Origin: Chlorokybus atmophyticus
Lineage: Eukaryota > Streptophyta > Chlorokybophyceae > Chlorokybales > Chlorokybaceae
NCBI GenBank assembly: GCA_009103225.1
Contig: RHPI01003330.1
Coordinates: 76,599 to 140,598 of the forward strand
Reading direction: 5' to 3'
DNA length: 64,000 nt
The position numbers were made by a program, and so were the translations under genes. Every line of letters begins with the position of its first letter. Within the stretch, counting starts at the first letter, position 1. The notes beneath the pieces were generated by a model. The model saw only the letters and a program-made list of their open reading frames with translations, was not told where the DNA came from and searched no databases. This document shows, one piece after another, positions 14,108 through 27,778 of the stretch.

Positions 14108-15211
14108 ATGGGCAAGGACAGCACTGCCAACAAGGGCAAGGGTAAGGCGTCGAGTAGTGGCGGCGGCGGGGGCGCCAAGGCGGGGAAGGGCGGCGGCGAC
14201 GATCTGAAAACTTGCTCTTATGTCAAAGGTCAGTTGAATTGGTGACATATTCTTGCTGGTATCAAACTTTAATAAAGAATATGGTCTCCTCGGTGACGCG
14301 CAAGTTCAGTAGTGCGTGCATCAATACCTAAGGTGGTTCAGTGACATGCAAGCAATCAATGCTTGCATGACATCAGTGTCCTGGATGCTGTACCCAGTGA
14401 GCTATCGTTGCGCATGCCTTGTTTATGAAAATCCGGTTGCAATTCTGCAATGCTTCGACATGCATAGCGTGTAGTCAGGTTGGGTGAGCAGCACATAGTG
14501 CATGTTGTATGTATAGATATGGTGTGACTTGGGGCCATGCGTGCTTGCTACGCATGCTCTGGTGTTGACCCCGTTTGTGTCCAGCACGGCACATACTGAG
14601 TGAGAAGCAAGGAAAGATTAACGAGGTGTACACTAAGCTTCAGGAGGGCTGGTTGAATAACGGCGACAAGGTGCCTCCAGCGGAATTCGGAAAGGTGGGT
14701 GCAAGCCATGTTGTGTAATGGCGGCATGTTTGCTTGATTGGTTTGACTGTCTTCTCACGCGACAATACAAATTGTTTCACCATCACTGTCCTTGTTCCTT
14801 TTGCTATGATGCAAGCTTATCGAGTATTGCTGCAGTGAACTTAGCTCAACTCACCATGATGAGCATTGTGTTTGTGCAGCTGGCCATGGAGTACAGTGAG
14901 TGCAGCAGTGGCAAGAAGGGCGGTGATCTCGGCTGGTTTCCTCGTGGCAAGATGGCTGGGCCATTCCAGGTAGATTGTAAGGTTGTGTAAGTTTTCTATG
15001 CTCATCCTCGTTATCATTACCGTGTCACTTACTACAGGAAGTCGCGTTTAACCTGCCCATTGGCCAGTGCAGTCCACCTTTTAAGTCCACGTACGTTTTT
15101 GCGATAGAGTCAAGGTTCGTGCTTTCAACGAGTGTGCTATGGGTTTTAAGCGTCTCTAACACTCGCAGGCATGGTTACCACATTATCCTATGTGAAGGAA
15201 GGAGAAATTGA
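14108..15211 (+). CDS. PIN4: Parvulin-type peptidyl-prolyl cis-trans isomerase, PIN4/Par14 class
   Basis: Five exons: 14108-14228, 14585-14694, 14880-14969, 15038-15090, 15169-15211 (stop TGA), GT-AG, 138 aa. The N-terminus is a Lys/Gly-rich basic tail (MGKDSTANKGKGKASSS, then a Gly run), as in Par14, followed by a single rotamase domain: VKARHILSEKQGKI, GGDLGWFPRGKMAGPFQE, AFNLPIG and the closing HGYHIILCEGR. There is no WW domain, which separates it from PIN1. Par14 proteins associate with pre-ribosomes and chromatin in animals; the cellular role here is inferred. Length matches the family (131-ish aa in human). Confidence 0.93.
14345..14375. repeat. Short inverted repeat in PIN4 intron 1
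   Basis: CATGCAAGC and GCTTGCATG flank a short loop, an interrupted palindrome. Similar TGCATG-type palindromes are scattered through the non-coding parts of the window. Confidence 0.6.
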
Positions 15212-16169
15212 GCCATTCTGTGCTGTTTATTAGACTCGAGTTGCAGGATTAGATTTTGTCTGGGTGATGCCGTTTGACACTGGCATGCTGTGCCCCAATG
15301 CACGTGACAACAACGGGGTTGGCTTAAGCGCTTGTGCCTTTGCGAATCCGTACAATTATCACCTCTCTTCTTTGTTGCCATATCATGAGGTATAGCAATG
15401 GTTGTGCTCACTTAGATGACACCAACAGATGGTAGCACAGACAACAGCACATGCTGTGTAATATTGGTGTGTCATTGCATGTGCTGGTTGCTGATTGTGG
15501 AGCATGACATTGCATAGCAAGCATCAGAGTTGCAAAAGCAAACTCAATCGTAGGGGCCAGATGCAATGCAAGCTAGCAAGCACAGCACAGCAGAATGTAT
15601 TACGTGGGGGCCAAGACAGAGCTCTACTACACCGTACACAACGCTACACCCTCGACCGACCCTCAGGCATCAACGGAGCAAGTAGGCATCAACGTTTGCA
15701 AGTCAACGTGCAGAGCGCATGAGCAGAAGGTAGAGGTCAGGCCTTGGTCGCAGAGTCCAGCATGCATGTGACAACGATGGCGATGACGACATCTGCTTAG
15801 CCCCCGCCGCCAGAGCTCTCTGCTACCGCTCAAGTATCACCCACCGGTCTTACCAGCCCTGCGTGCTTAAGATGCGTGATTAGGTTAGCAGGCTTTTTAT
15901 GTTACCGTTATTGATGCCTACGAATAGTTCGAAATGCAGCATAATGCCTTTGCAATCAGAGCTAAGTGCTGAGTGCAACACACGGAGCTAAGTGTGAGCT
16001 ACTAGCATACAGCAGGCAGCAACATGCACAAGTAACTCACACACCAGGCACCCAAACATGTCAGCACCAACTTAATATGCTAGTAGCCAACACACATACA
16101 GCCCCCGACATTCATGCGGGCAGTGAAACTGCTCCCCCTACTCACTTACCTGCGACTCACCTGCCACTT
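15212..16169. other. Intergenic, no gene recognised
   Basis: Contains one copy of a dispersed repeat at about 15525-15690 (GAGTTGCAAAAGCAAACTC, then CGTGGGGGCCAAGACAGAG). The same two blocks recur downstream of the F-box gene at 57620-57790 and in part near 2021. Nothing else identifiable. Confidence 0.5.
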
Positions 16170-18190
16170 ACCTGTATGGCGGTGTAGTTGCTGCCTCTAT
16201 CGCTGCCAACCTATTGCAGACCAGGTTGAAGAGATGCTTGTGCGTGCTGTCATATACCAAGCCCCCTTGTCCATACATCCACCTGCACAGCTTACCCACG
16301 ACATCATGCTTGGCATATCCTCCCATTGCATCTGCAGTAGCAGCTCTGCCAACTTGCGCAGAAAGTGAGAGCGATATGTACTTAACTTTAAGAATCGTAT
16401 GCGCTGTGACACAATCACCCCCCAATTTAACCTGTTTTTATATGTTGTCCCCCGGATGCGGTGCACGATGTCTGGGTATGGTCTGAAAGTGCTGCTCGTC
16501 TAATTTGCAATAGATGCGAGAGCATATCCCAATATCATGTGTCTGGAACAAGATCATGTCTGGGAAGTTGATGCATGTACCCACAGTTGACTGCGTCAGA
16601 GTTAATGTCTCCTGCGGGTAAATCCCTTCGCTCAGCACATGTTCACCCTCATACGATATAGCCTCAAAGTCTTACCACCCGCAAGTCGTCAACATACCTC
16701 ACAACGGAGGTGCACCATGTTTTTAGGTGCTCGTGCTGGCCTTGAGCCTTAAGTTTGCGGGCAAATTTAAGTTCCTTGGGACCTAGATATTAATTAACCA
16801 AATAAACCTCCGCGTTGTTCCCCATTGAGATGCTTATTGACTGTTTGTGCAGCTTGTCCCCTGCAGTGTTCACATACAGGTTAGGCAGCAAATAAGTTAG
16901 CAGAGTTGTGAGCACCGGTGGCGTATAGAACTTGGTTGTTTTGGTATCTCTCCGATGTGCCGTGCATCGCAACCACTAATGTTGTAATCCACCGTTGACA
17001 AATTCAGATGTCAGTTTTAGCACATATGCGCCTCTATGCAATGTGGCAGCAAGGGCAAACAAATCTGTCAACAGGGCATCCATGCAGTGCAAGAGGTCTG
17101 CATGATGTTGGTGTATAAGTTTGTAAAGTCATTGAACATCAACTGCCACGATCTTAACTGTGGTGCAGCGCGCGATGTTGAAGTGCTGGAGGAGGCATTG
17201 CATTCCTAGAGAGTCCCGCAGCACCCAATTGCTTGTTACTCCCGCCACTTCCACGGTATGTTCCCACAGCTGATCGAACACAGGGAAAGGAGTTTTGTAC
17301 GCACGTGTTGGCCAAATGCTGACAATGACAAGGGACGTATTGCAAGCAACTGCGATGAACCGGGGCTTTGGGGGGTTTGTGTGTAGCTTTAGCGTTATGT
17401 AGAGGTGGGGTAGCTTAAGTGCTGCTGCCGCTGGAGTAGCGTACCTCTGTGCATAACATAATTGTTTATGCCTTTGCAGCACCTGTACTCTGTTTTCACC
17501 CACCAACTCATAAGTCAATGTCACCAACCTAGAGTATAGCAAAGGTATGTAGTACGACTGGCAAAAAATCGCGCAAACCCCACTGCACTTATAAACCTCT
17601 GTAAAGACAACATCATCATGCATTTCGTGAATCTGTCGACGATCATTCAATGTATGTTGGTGCTGATTCTGAAGCCAGGGTCTGAACGTTCAGGACAGCC
17701 GCTGCAGTTGTTACAGCTTGAGTCACAGAGTGAGCCCACCCATCCAGCAAGCCATCCACCTGCATATGCTCTGTCAGATGATCAACATAGTCACATACGC
17801 CTTTAAGAATAGCCGCGACACAAGCATCGACACAAGCCAAAGCCGGTGGACGATACTTGGTTCATGTAGCCAGCAAAGGGCTCAAGGTTGCAACCAAGCA
17901 AAGTTACATTTTAGAATATGACCCAAAAATGCATGCAAATATTGCCACAAGTGTGCATCCTGACACACACATATATACAGCACTAACAATAGCATGCTGT
18001 TCATGTGCCTTGGTGTGCAATGCAATGTGTGAACGCTTGCACACACCCTGACTGATGGTCTCTACACATCCAATACATGACATGAGGCTTTCAATTGTGT
18101 GGTAGTGCTGGTGGCAATTGCAGCTTCATGTCGTTGGCCGACAGAATGACAGGCAAGTTTAGCATATCCGCCACAGCACTCGACAAGTCA
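16170..18190 (-). pseudogene. Penelope-like element reverse transcriptase, decayed
   Basis: Read right to left on the minus strand, RT motifs appear in order but in shifting frames. About 17390-17290: ITLKLHTNPPKPRFIA, the Penelope-type K-x-HK-x-P...RFI motif. About 17130-17100: DFTNLYTNI, the Penelope YTNIP-type motif. About 16850: SISMGNNAEVYLVN. About 16690: RYVDDL, the catalytic YxDD. Then FLKLSTYRSHFLRKLAELL near 16400 and GYAKHDVVGKLCRWM near 16300. The longest intact piece is 17650-17129 (173 aa). Several stops and frameshifts separate the pieces, so it is dead. No GIY-YIG endonuclease or terminal repeats could be identified. Green algae are known hosts of such elements; the family name is an inference from motifs. 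Confidence 0.72.
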
Positions 18191-18276
18191 CAACACTAGT
18201 TGCTTGTTGAGTCCTGCTCTTGCCTTGCTGTACATGGTTTGAACTGCCAGTGTGAGGACGCCATGCGGAGACCTAT

Positions 18277-18614
18277 TGAAGGAGAGGGGGTGCTCCCTCC
18301 TCCCTTTAATCCCCTACCCCAACACCACCACCAGCCACGACGCCCATGCCGCCGCCGCCAGGGGCAACTGCCGAAGCAGAAGATCCCCTGGCTATGGCGG
18401 TCGCTGCGTTAGCAGCGCCGCCATGCGGCTGATATCGACATGAGACTCATGTCTCATGTCGATATCAGTGTTACAGATAAGTAACACTACATCAGTACCT
18501 TAATATAAGTTAACGGCCCTAATATGGCTTATAGGCTGTATAATCCCGTTGGGACCCTTATTTTAAATCCTAAATAAGGGCGGGGAACCTCTATGGAGGT
18601 AGCACACCGTTACA
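18277..18614 (-). repeat. Gypsy-1 3' LTR
   Basis: Preceded on the minus strand by a purine tract (complement of TTCCCCCCC, 18615-18623). Contains a 36-bp palindrome at 18431-18466 with 16-bp arms and a 4-nt loop. Its start (+ strand TGAAGG) has lost one T relative to the other LTR (TGTAAGG). Confidence 0.9.
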
Positions 18615-18740
18615 TTCCCCCCCACTTAAGGTTTCAATGTCCTCATTGAAGGGTTAGCAAAGCCCCACCACGAGTAAAGAAACGAAAGTAGTAAGAGAAT
18701 AAGGGCCGAAGCGGTAAAGATGTCTGCCAGCACCCTTTTA

Positions 18741-22491
<3,751 letters not shown>

Positions 22492-23943
22492 CTATTCACA
22501 CTTCTTGGCCTTGCCCTTCCCCTTGGTTGGGCAGTTCTTTGCGATGTGGCCAGGCTGATGACAGACGTAACAGGTGCGAGCAGCAGCAGGCATGGCACCA
22601 CCAGCAGGTGCGTCACTGGTAGAAGCACCAAATGTCGTCGCCTTCTTTGCCAGGTGTGCACTCGAATGAGAGAAACGCTTTCCTCCCACCCCCGGCGGCT
22701 TGGCCGAAACTGCCACATGTGACTTGTCCTGCACCGTCGCGTCATTATTATACAGGTACACGCTCAGCTTCTGCAGCTTGGCCAAGTCCTCTGGAACCCA
22801 AGGAAGTCCCGTTGCCGTGTTGTACTGCAGCTGATCACGCACACGCGCATCCAAGCCGCGCTTGTACAACTTAATCCACTCGGCCCTGTCCATGGGCATG
22901 AGGCCGCTGTTTGCACGACCCACCAATGCCTGAAACCCTTCCTGCACATAGGTTGAGGCCGCCCGACCATTCTGGCGCAACTTGCTGAGTTTGTTGCGAG
23001 CCTGAGTAGCCGGGTCCATGCCACCATAGCGTTCCATCATGAACTGGAAAAGTGCCTCCACTGTCTTGGCAGCACCATTTTCTGTCTGCCTCGCCCATTC
23101 GGCGAGAGCATTAAATGGCATGAGCAACTCAGCAACAGCAATGTGCTCATTAACAGGGCGCTTGAGTGCCGTCAAGTAGTGCTCGACAGTGTCCACCCAG
23201 TCGTGAATGCTGACGCTGCCGTTAGGCTTGAACTTCTCAGGCTTGTTCAGAGCTGTCACCGGTAGACCTGCTGATGCCCCAGCTGCCGAAATAGCACCTG
23301 CCACCTGTTGGCGCAGCGCCACCAACTCAGCCTGCATGGCATCGAGGCGTGCCGTCAATTGCACTTGGCCAGTCAACTTGTCTTCCAAGCTGGGTCCCAA
23401 GTACCAGAACACATCATTGCAACGCTGTGAGGTTTCCACTCCCAAGTTGGCCAAAGCCTCAAACGCCATTCGCTTGCCTTGATAAGGGAGAGGCTTATCA
23501 TATACGGCCATGATAGCTGCCACCTTTGGATCACCTCGCACGAGTGGCGGGATGTTGTTCACCAGCTCATGTTCGAGCATGCGGATTACCATCTCCTTGC
23601 TTGCACGAGGGAATGTGGCAAAGTCTGTCTCATAGCCAGCACGAACCGTCTGCACCCATGCATCCCACGTTTCTTGACGAAGCTGAGGGTGGGCAGCAAG
23701 TAGAGCTTTACGCTCTGAGGCATACTTCTCAATGGCCCCGTCAATGACACTTTGTGTGTCCACTGCAGCTGGTCCACTTTGAGCAGACTGGTTGGGAGAA
23801 GCTTCGATGTCTTGCTTACCTCCTTCCTTCTCACTGTCAATAAGCTTATGGCTTTCACTCGTGTCAGAGTAGTTCACTTCCTCTTCACTCGATGGCTCAT
23901 ATGATGTGGACTTCTCCACATCATCCCCTCCTTGGTCAGACAT
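22492..23943 (-). CDS. Gypsy-1 Gag
   Basis: An intact 483-aa reading frame starting MSDQGGDDVEKSTSYEP (a further upstream in-frame Met exists at 24054). The N-terminus is acidic/Ser-rich. A capsid-like region of the retrotransposon Gag type follows (IHDWVDTVEHYLTAL, PFNALAEWARQ), and the protein ends in a CCHC knuckle CYVCHQPGHIAKNC and a Lys-rich tail. It forms the particle that packages element RNA. It ends at a TAG after KKCE, with the pol frame continuing in phase directly behind it. Confidence 0.88.
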   Translation of the reverse strand: MSDQGGDDVEKSTSYEPSSEEEVNYSDTSESHKLIDSEKEGGKQDIEASPNQSAQSGPAAVDTQSVIDGAIEKYASERKALLAAHPQLRQETWDAWVQTVRAGYETDFATFPRASKEMVIRMLEHELVNNIPPLVRGDPKVAAIMAVYDKPLPYQGKRMAFEALANLGVETSQRCNDVFWYLGPSLEDKLTGQVQLTARLDAMQAELVALRQQVAGAISAAGASAGLPVTALNKPEKFKPNGSVSIHDWVDTVEHYLTALKRPVNEHIAVAELLMPFNALAEWARQTENGAAKTVEALFQFMMERYGGMDPATQARNKLSKLRQNGRAASTYVQEGFQALVGRANSGLMPMDRAEWIKLYKRGLDARVRDQLQYNTATGLPWVPEDLAKLQKLSVYLYNNDATVQDKSHVAVSAKPPGVGGKRFSHSSAHLAKKATTFGASTSDAPAGGAMPAAARTCYVCHQPGHIAKNCPTKGKGKAKKCE

Positions 23944-24825
23944 CTGCCCAAGAATACAAGCCGTCAACAGTAGAAGTGTGCAAGTGCACAAAACAACCAA
24001 GTTGTGCACTGCAAAAGTGTCAAAATCTATAGATTTTGTCTCGTCAAGTTTCAAGTGCTTAACGTGGAGTATTCAGCTCAAACAAGAGCTCTCCACACAC
24101 CTTTCAATTAGACACTTACGTTGAAACAAACCGCACGCGAATCCACGCGGCGGTTCACAAGTTACAACTTGTCAAAGTTTTCACTTTGTACAACTCAGCT
24201 CAACCACAATTGTAATGACACACAGGGTGCCAAAATCTCGTTTGAATCAACCCTACAGGCGGATATCAGCGAGTTGTGAGTTGTGAGTTTGATATCGGCC
24301 GCACAAAGTGACTCTGGCGGCCTCAACGCACTGACTGGCGGTAACAGCAGCCGCTGTTGCCACCGGACTGCCTCACAAGGGTTGGTTTTGTGAATACAAT
24401 TTCACACCCTTCACACCACCACGAATCCACGTGGTGGCAAGCACAAGCACAGTAATGTTATCACATTATATCACATTATAACTGTGCGGGGCATGTGATG
24501 TGCTGGGCATGCAATGCGTGGGGGGCTGCCTGAGTGGCCGCCTCCCCTTCACGCAAGCTAACAAGCCTGGCTAGGCAAGGCAGGGCAAGGCAAGCAAACT
24601 AGGCTAAGCTAGGCTAAGCACCAGCAGCAACCATAACTACTATAACAACAACAACAACAACAACAACAACTAGCTAACAACCACCAATACCCACCCTAGT
24701 GGGTAGCGGCTGCTAGTTGCCGCCGCCGCTACAGTCGCTGCCGCCTGCCGCCACTGGTCAGTGCTGCCGCCTGCCGCCGCAGTCGCTGCCGCCTGCCGCC
24801 CCTCCCACAAGCCCCTCGCCGCCCG

Positions 24826-24839
24826 CGCTCCGATACCAA
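24826..24839 (-). other. Gypsy-1 primer-binding site
   Basis: TTGGTATCGGAGCG on the minus strand immediately after the LTR. It matches the common TGGTATCAGAGC site for initiator tRNA-Met except at one base. Confidence 0.75.
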
Positions 24840-25176
24840 TGTAAGGAGAGGGGGTGCTACCTCCTCCCTTAAATCCCCTACCCCAACACCACCACTGGCC
24901 ACGACGCCCACGCCGCCGCCACCAGGGGCAATTGCCGAAGCAGAAGAACCCCTGGCTATGGCGGTCGCTGCGTTAGCAGCGCCGCCATGCGGTTGATATC
25001 GACATGAGACATGAGTCTCATGTCGATATCAGTGCTACAAATAAGTAACATACATTAGGGCATTAACATAAGTTAACGGCCTTAATATGGCTTAATAGGC
25101 TGTATCATCCCGTTGGGACCCTTATTTAATCCTAAATAAGGGCGGGGAACCTCTATGAAGGTAGCACACCGTTACA
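24840..25176 (-). repeat. Gypsy-1 5' LTR
   Basis: Copy of the LTR at 18277-18614. Its palindrome is at 24995-25030 with the 4-nt loop in the opposite orientation. The primer-binding site follows directly on the minus strand (24839-24826). Confidence 0.9.
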
Positions 25177-25544
25177 CCTATGGCGTGAGGCCGTCATCTG
25201 CAGCAGCACTTGGGTCTTTTCGTTTAATAGATTGATCATTTGATACAAATTGCGGCACCTGTAACATTGCAGTCGCTGCATGGTGAAGGTGCCACGATGC
25301 ATGCAGCATTGAAGATGAATCGACTGGCGTTTGTGTACTCTCTATGCAAATGTCCGCCACCCATTGGGCATCATGTCAAAATATTTCCCCTGTCGGCCGA
25401 CTAGATATTGGCAACGGCCGTGCACATGAAGATACTAATAAATTAATATCTTGACTGTCGTGGCTCAGTCCACCTATAATCTCGATACAAGGACCTAAAG
25501 ATAACTTCGTTACTATCAGGCCCTTTCCGTTACAATTTGATCAT

Positions 25545-25757
25545 TAACAGTTGACTATGCCTGATTAACAGGCACCTGTTAGTTACTTATCAGTCCTTAA
25601 CAGGTGACCATGCCTTATCAACAGGCACCTGTCAGTTACTTATCAGGTCTTAATAGGTAATTATATAACCAATTAACGGGCACCTGTAAGTTGCACATCA
25701 GGCCTTTACAGGTGACTATACCTATGTAACAGGCACCTGCAGGTTACACACCAGTCC
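25545..25757. repeat. Four tandem ~53-bp units
   Basis: Units start at 25545, 25598, 25651 and 25706. Each contains TAACAGGTGAC-AT, AACAGGCACCTGT (itself near-palindromic) and GTTACTTATCAG. The copies differ at many positions. Confidence 0.8.
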
Positions 25758-25917
25758 AGCGCATGCCACTGAGCCTAATTCACAAGCACCAATTAGGTAA
25801 TTGTCGATAAGGCATTCTTCAAGCAACTGAAGGTGACTAATGCCTAACTGTTGTTATATGTATTTGCATAGCATGACTACACGCGACTATCACTGATTGC
25901 AAGCATCGTTATGTGCA

Positions 25918-26164
25918 TGTGTTGTGTACAGGTACCTGAAATGTGTACAGTGCCTCTCAGTCACTTGCCAAGGCTTGTAGTTCGATTTTGTGACTCGGAT
26001 GCCTGTAGTAGCATCATTATGATATACAACAGAACTACGGAACAGGTTCCTCCTGCAGTGTACAGGTACCTGAAATGTGTACAGTGTCTCTCAGTCACTT
26101 GCCAAGGCTTGTAGTTCGATTTTGTGACTCGAATGCCTGTAGTTCTGTTGTATATCATAATGAT
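25918..26164. repeat. ~85-bp direct repeat flanked by a ~28-bp inverted repeat
   Basis: The block GTACAGGTACCTGAAATGTG through GTGACTCG-ATGCCTGTAG occurs at about 25926-26009 and 26059-26142. The segment with ATTATGATATACAACAGAAC (about 26010-26036) returns inverted as GTTCTGTTGTATATCATAAT (about 26141-26160). Confidence 0.8.
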
Positions 26165-26249
26165 GCAGGTTTTTACATGCATGAGCATAATGACGATTGA
26201 CTGAGCGAGTTTAAGATACACAACACTAAGTCACAAGAGCCTTGCAGCT

Positions 26250-26936
26250 GTGTACGCTACCAGCTAAACGGACTACCAACCGCGCTACAGCTCCTCTCCT
26301 TTAAGACGCAAAGAAGTGGAGCTACGGGACCCCAAAACTTGGGCGGAAGCTATACGCATTGCGGAGCGTCTCGACGCATTATACTTCAAGTCTTCTGCAA
26401 CAAACGCTGACTGGAGGCGTGGGAGCAAGCAAGAACGTGGTGATCAACCTAGGGGAAGCTTTCAACATGCATGGACACGAAGGAAACCAAGTTCACAACT
26501 TGCAAAGGAAGGTGGAGCTGATTTTAGACCATTACAAAGAGAGGTGGCTGCTGCCGTACACACGCGTGACGGCGTGGCGAAGCACGGTGGACGTGGTGAG
26601 GCAGGTAGCAGCGTGCGCAAGTGTTACGTGTGCGGTTCGACAGAGCATTTGGCGTTCAATTGCTTGAAGCGGCGCACGCAAACGTCTGCATCAGCTAGCA
26701 ACACATATCGCGCACGACGCAATGGAGGAAGATGGCGTGGAGGATTAGGGAAACGACTCCCCCCAGTAGGTAAGGAAGCTACTGCTGGGGATGAGGGGGA
26801 GCCTCACGCACAAGTGAAGATTGTGACATCGCAACCAAGGAAAAAAATAGAGGTGGCTATAAACACGCCCATGGTGGTGGATTACGAAAGCGAGCATGCA
26901 ACAAAGTACGTTAGGCTTCTATCACGCATTTCATGA
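26250..26936 (+). pseudogene. Gypsy-2 Gag, C-terminal part
   Basis: A Gag C-terminal region reads KEVELRDPKTWAEAIRIAER from about 26310, then a basic stretch, then CYVCGSTEHLAFNC (CCHC) near 26620-26660. Upstream, LNGLPTALQLL is in another frame, so a frameshift lies near 26290. The usual capsid N-terminal half is absent. Confidence 0.75.
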
Positions 26937-27245
26937 CCGAGGACAATGGAGGGAGTACAACCTTATGGTTGATAGTGGAGTAAACAGCAATTTTATGAGT
27001 GAGGAGGTTGCACGGCGCTACTGTTGGCTTTCACCAATACGAGGAGGAAAAGTGAAACTCGCTGATGGGGAACCACCGGTGCTGCGTGTTTAACCAAAGA
27101 GTTGTGTGTTCACATGGGGAAATTGAAGAAGAATATGCGTTTCTGCTGCATCACCCTTCGGAACGGGTTTGATGGGATTTGGGGGACTGTGGCTGTAACA
27201 ACATAACCCATTTATCAATTGGAGGAAGCACGTGCTCACCATCAA

Positions 27246-27778
27246 TGGCACAACCCACTCGACCACAAAAGACTTGGTGCTTTTATGGTCGATTTGTGGT
27301 AATTTCATGTACCTTCCCGTTACATTCCCCCCCAGTTAAGAACGCTGACGTCCTCGGCAGCTGGCTCGCATCAGCTGGGAAATCATCCCAGGGGTCTGAT
27401 TAGGGTCGGTCACCGGCCCCACCACCCAAGGACCGGCTAATTTAGGCCCGTACCGGTCAACGTGCGCATAGCGCACCGCTGCCGGCCCCACAAGTCGCGT
27501 CGCCGCGATAGGCAGGTCGCGCCATGCCGCGCCGATTGAACTGGTTAGTTCGGCGCGACTGCCATTAGGCAAGTCGCGACCCATCGATGATGGCACCTAT
27601 AAAGTGACCATTTACGATGTTATTGGATCGAGAAAAAGCGACCACGGATTTCGTGTGCAAGGCAAGAATTGAACCCGAATCTCAAGCTCCGATGACCAAT
27701 GTTATAGCCCACTCAACCACAAAAGACTTTGTAATTTTATGGTCGATTTGTGGTAATTTAATGTACCTTCCCGTTACA
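27246..27778 (-). mobile_element. TRIM-A1: miniature LTR element inside Gypsy-2
   Basis: 533 bp. Terminal direct repeats of 79 bp lie at 27246-27324 and 27700-27778, with a perfect target duplication ATCAA (27241-27245, 27779-27783). On the minus strand a primer-binding-site-like TTGGTCATCGGAGC follows the first LTR and a purine tract (complement of TTCCCCCCCA) precedes the second. The 375-bp interior has no coding capacity. It interrupts the Gypsy-2 protease region, so it is younger than Gypsy-2. Confidence 0.9.

Larger units (their letters stand above)
25182..26249. other. Non-coding spacer with tandem and inverted repeats
   Basis: No gene recognised. It holds a four-unit tandem repeat (25545-25757) and a direct-plus-inverted repeat cluster (25918-26164), annotated separately. 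The remaining sequence is AT-richer than the flanking elements. Confidence 0.5.

Noticed and set aside
17129-17650. Intact 173-aa host gene
   Set aside because: Its motifs (HTNPPKPRFIA) and the RT motifs that follow in other frames mark it as part of a decayed Penelope-like RT.
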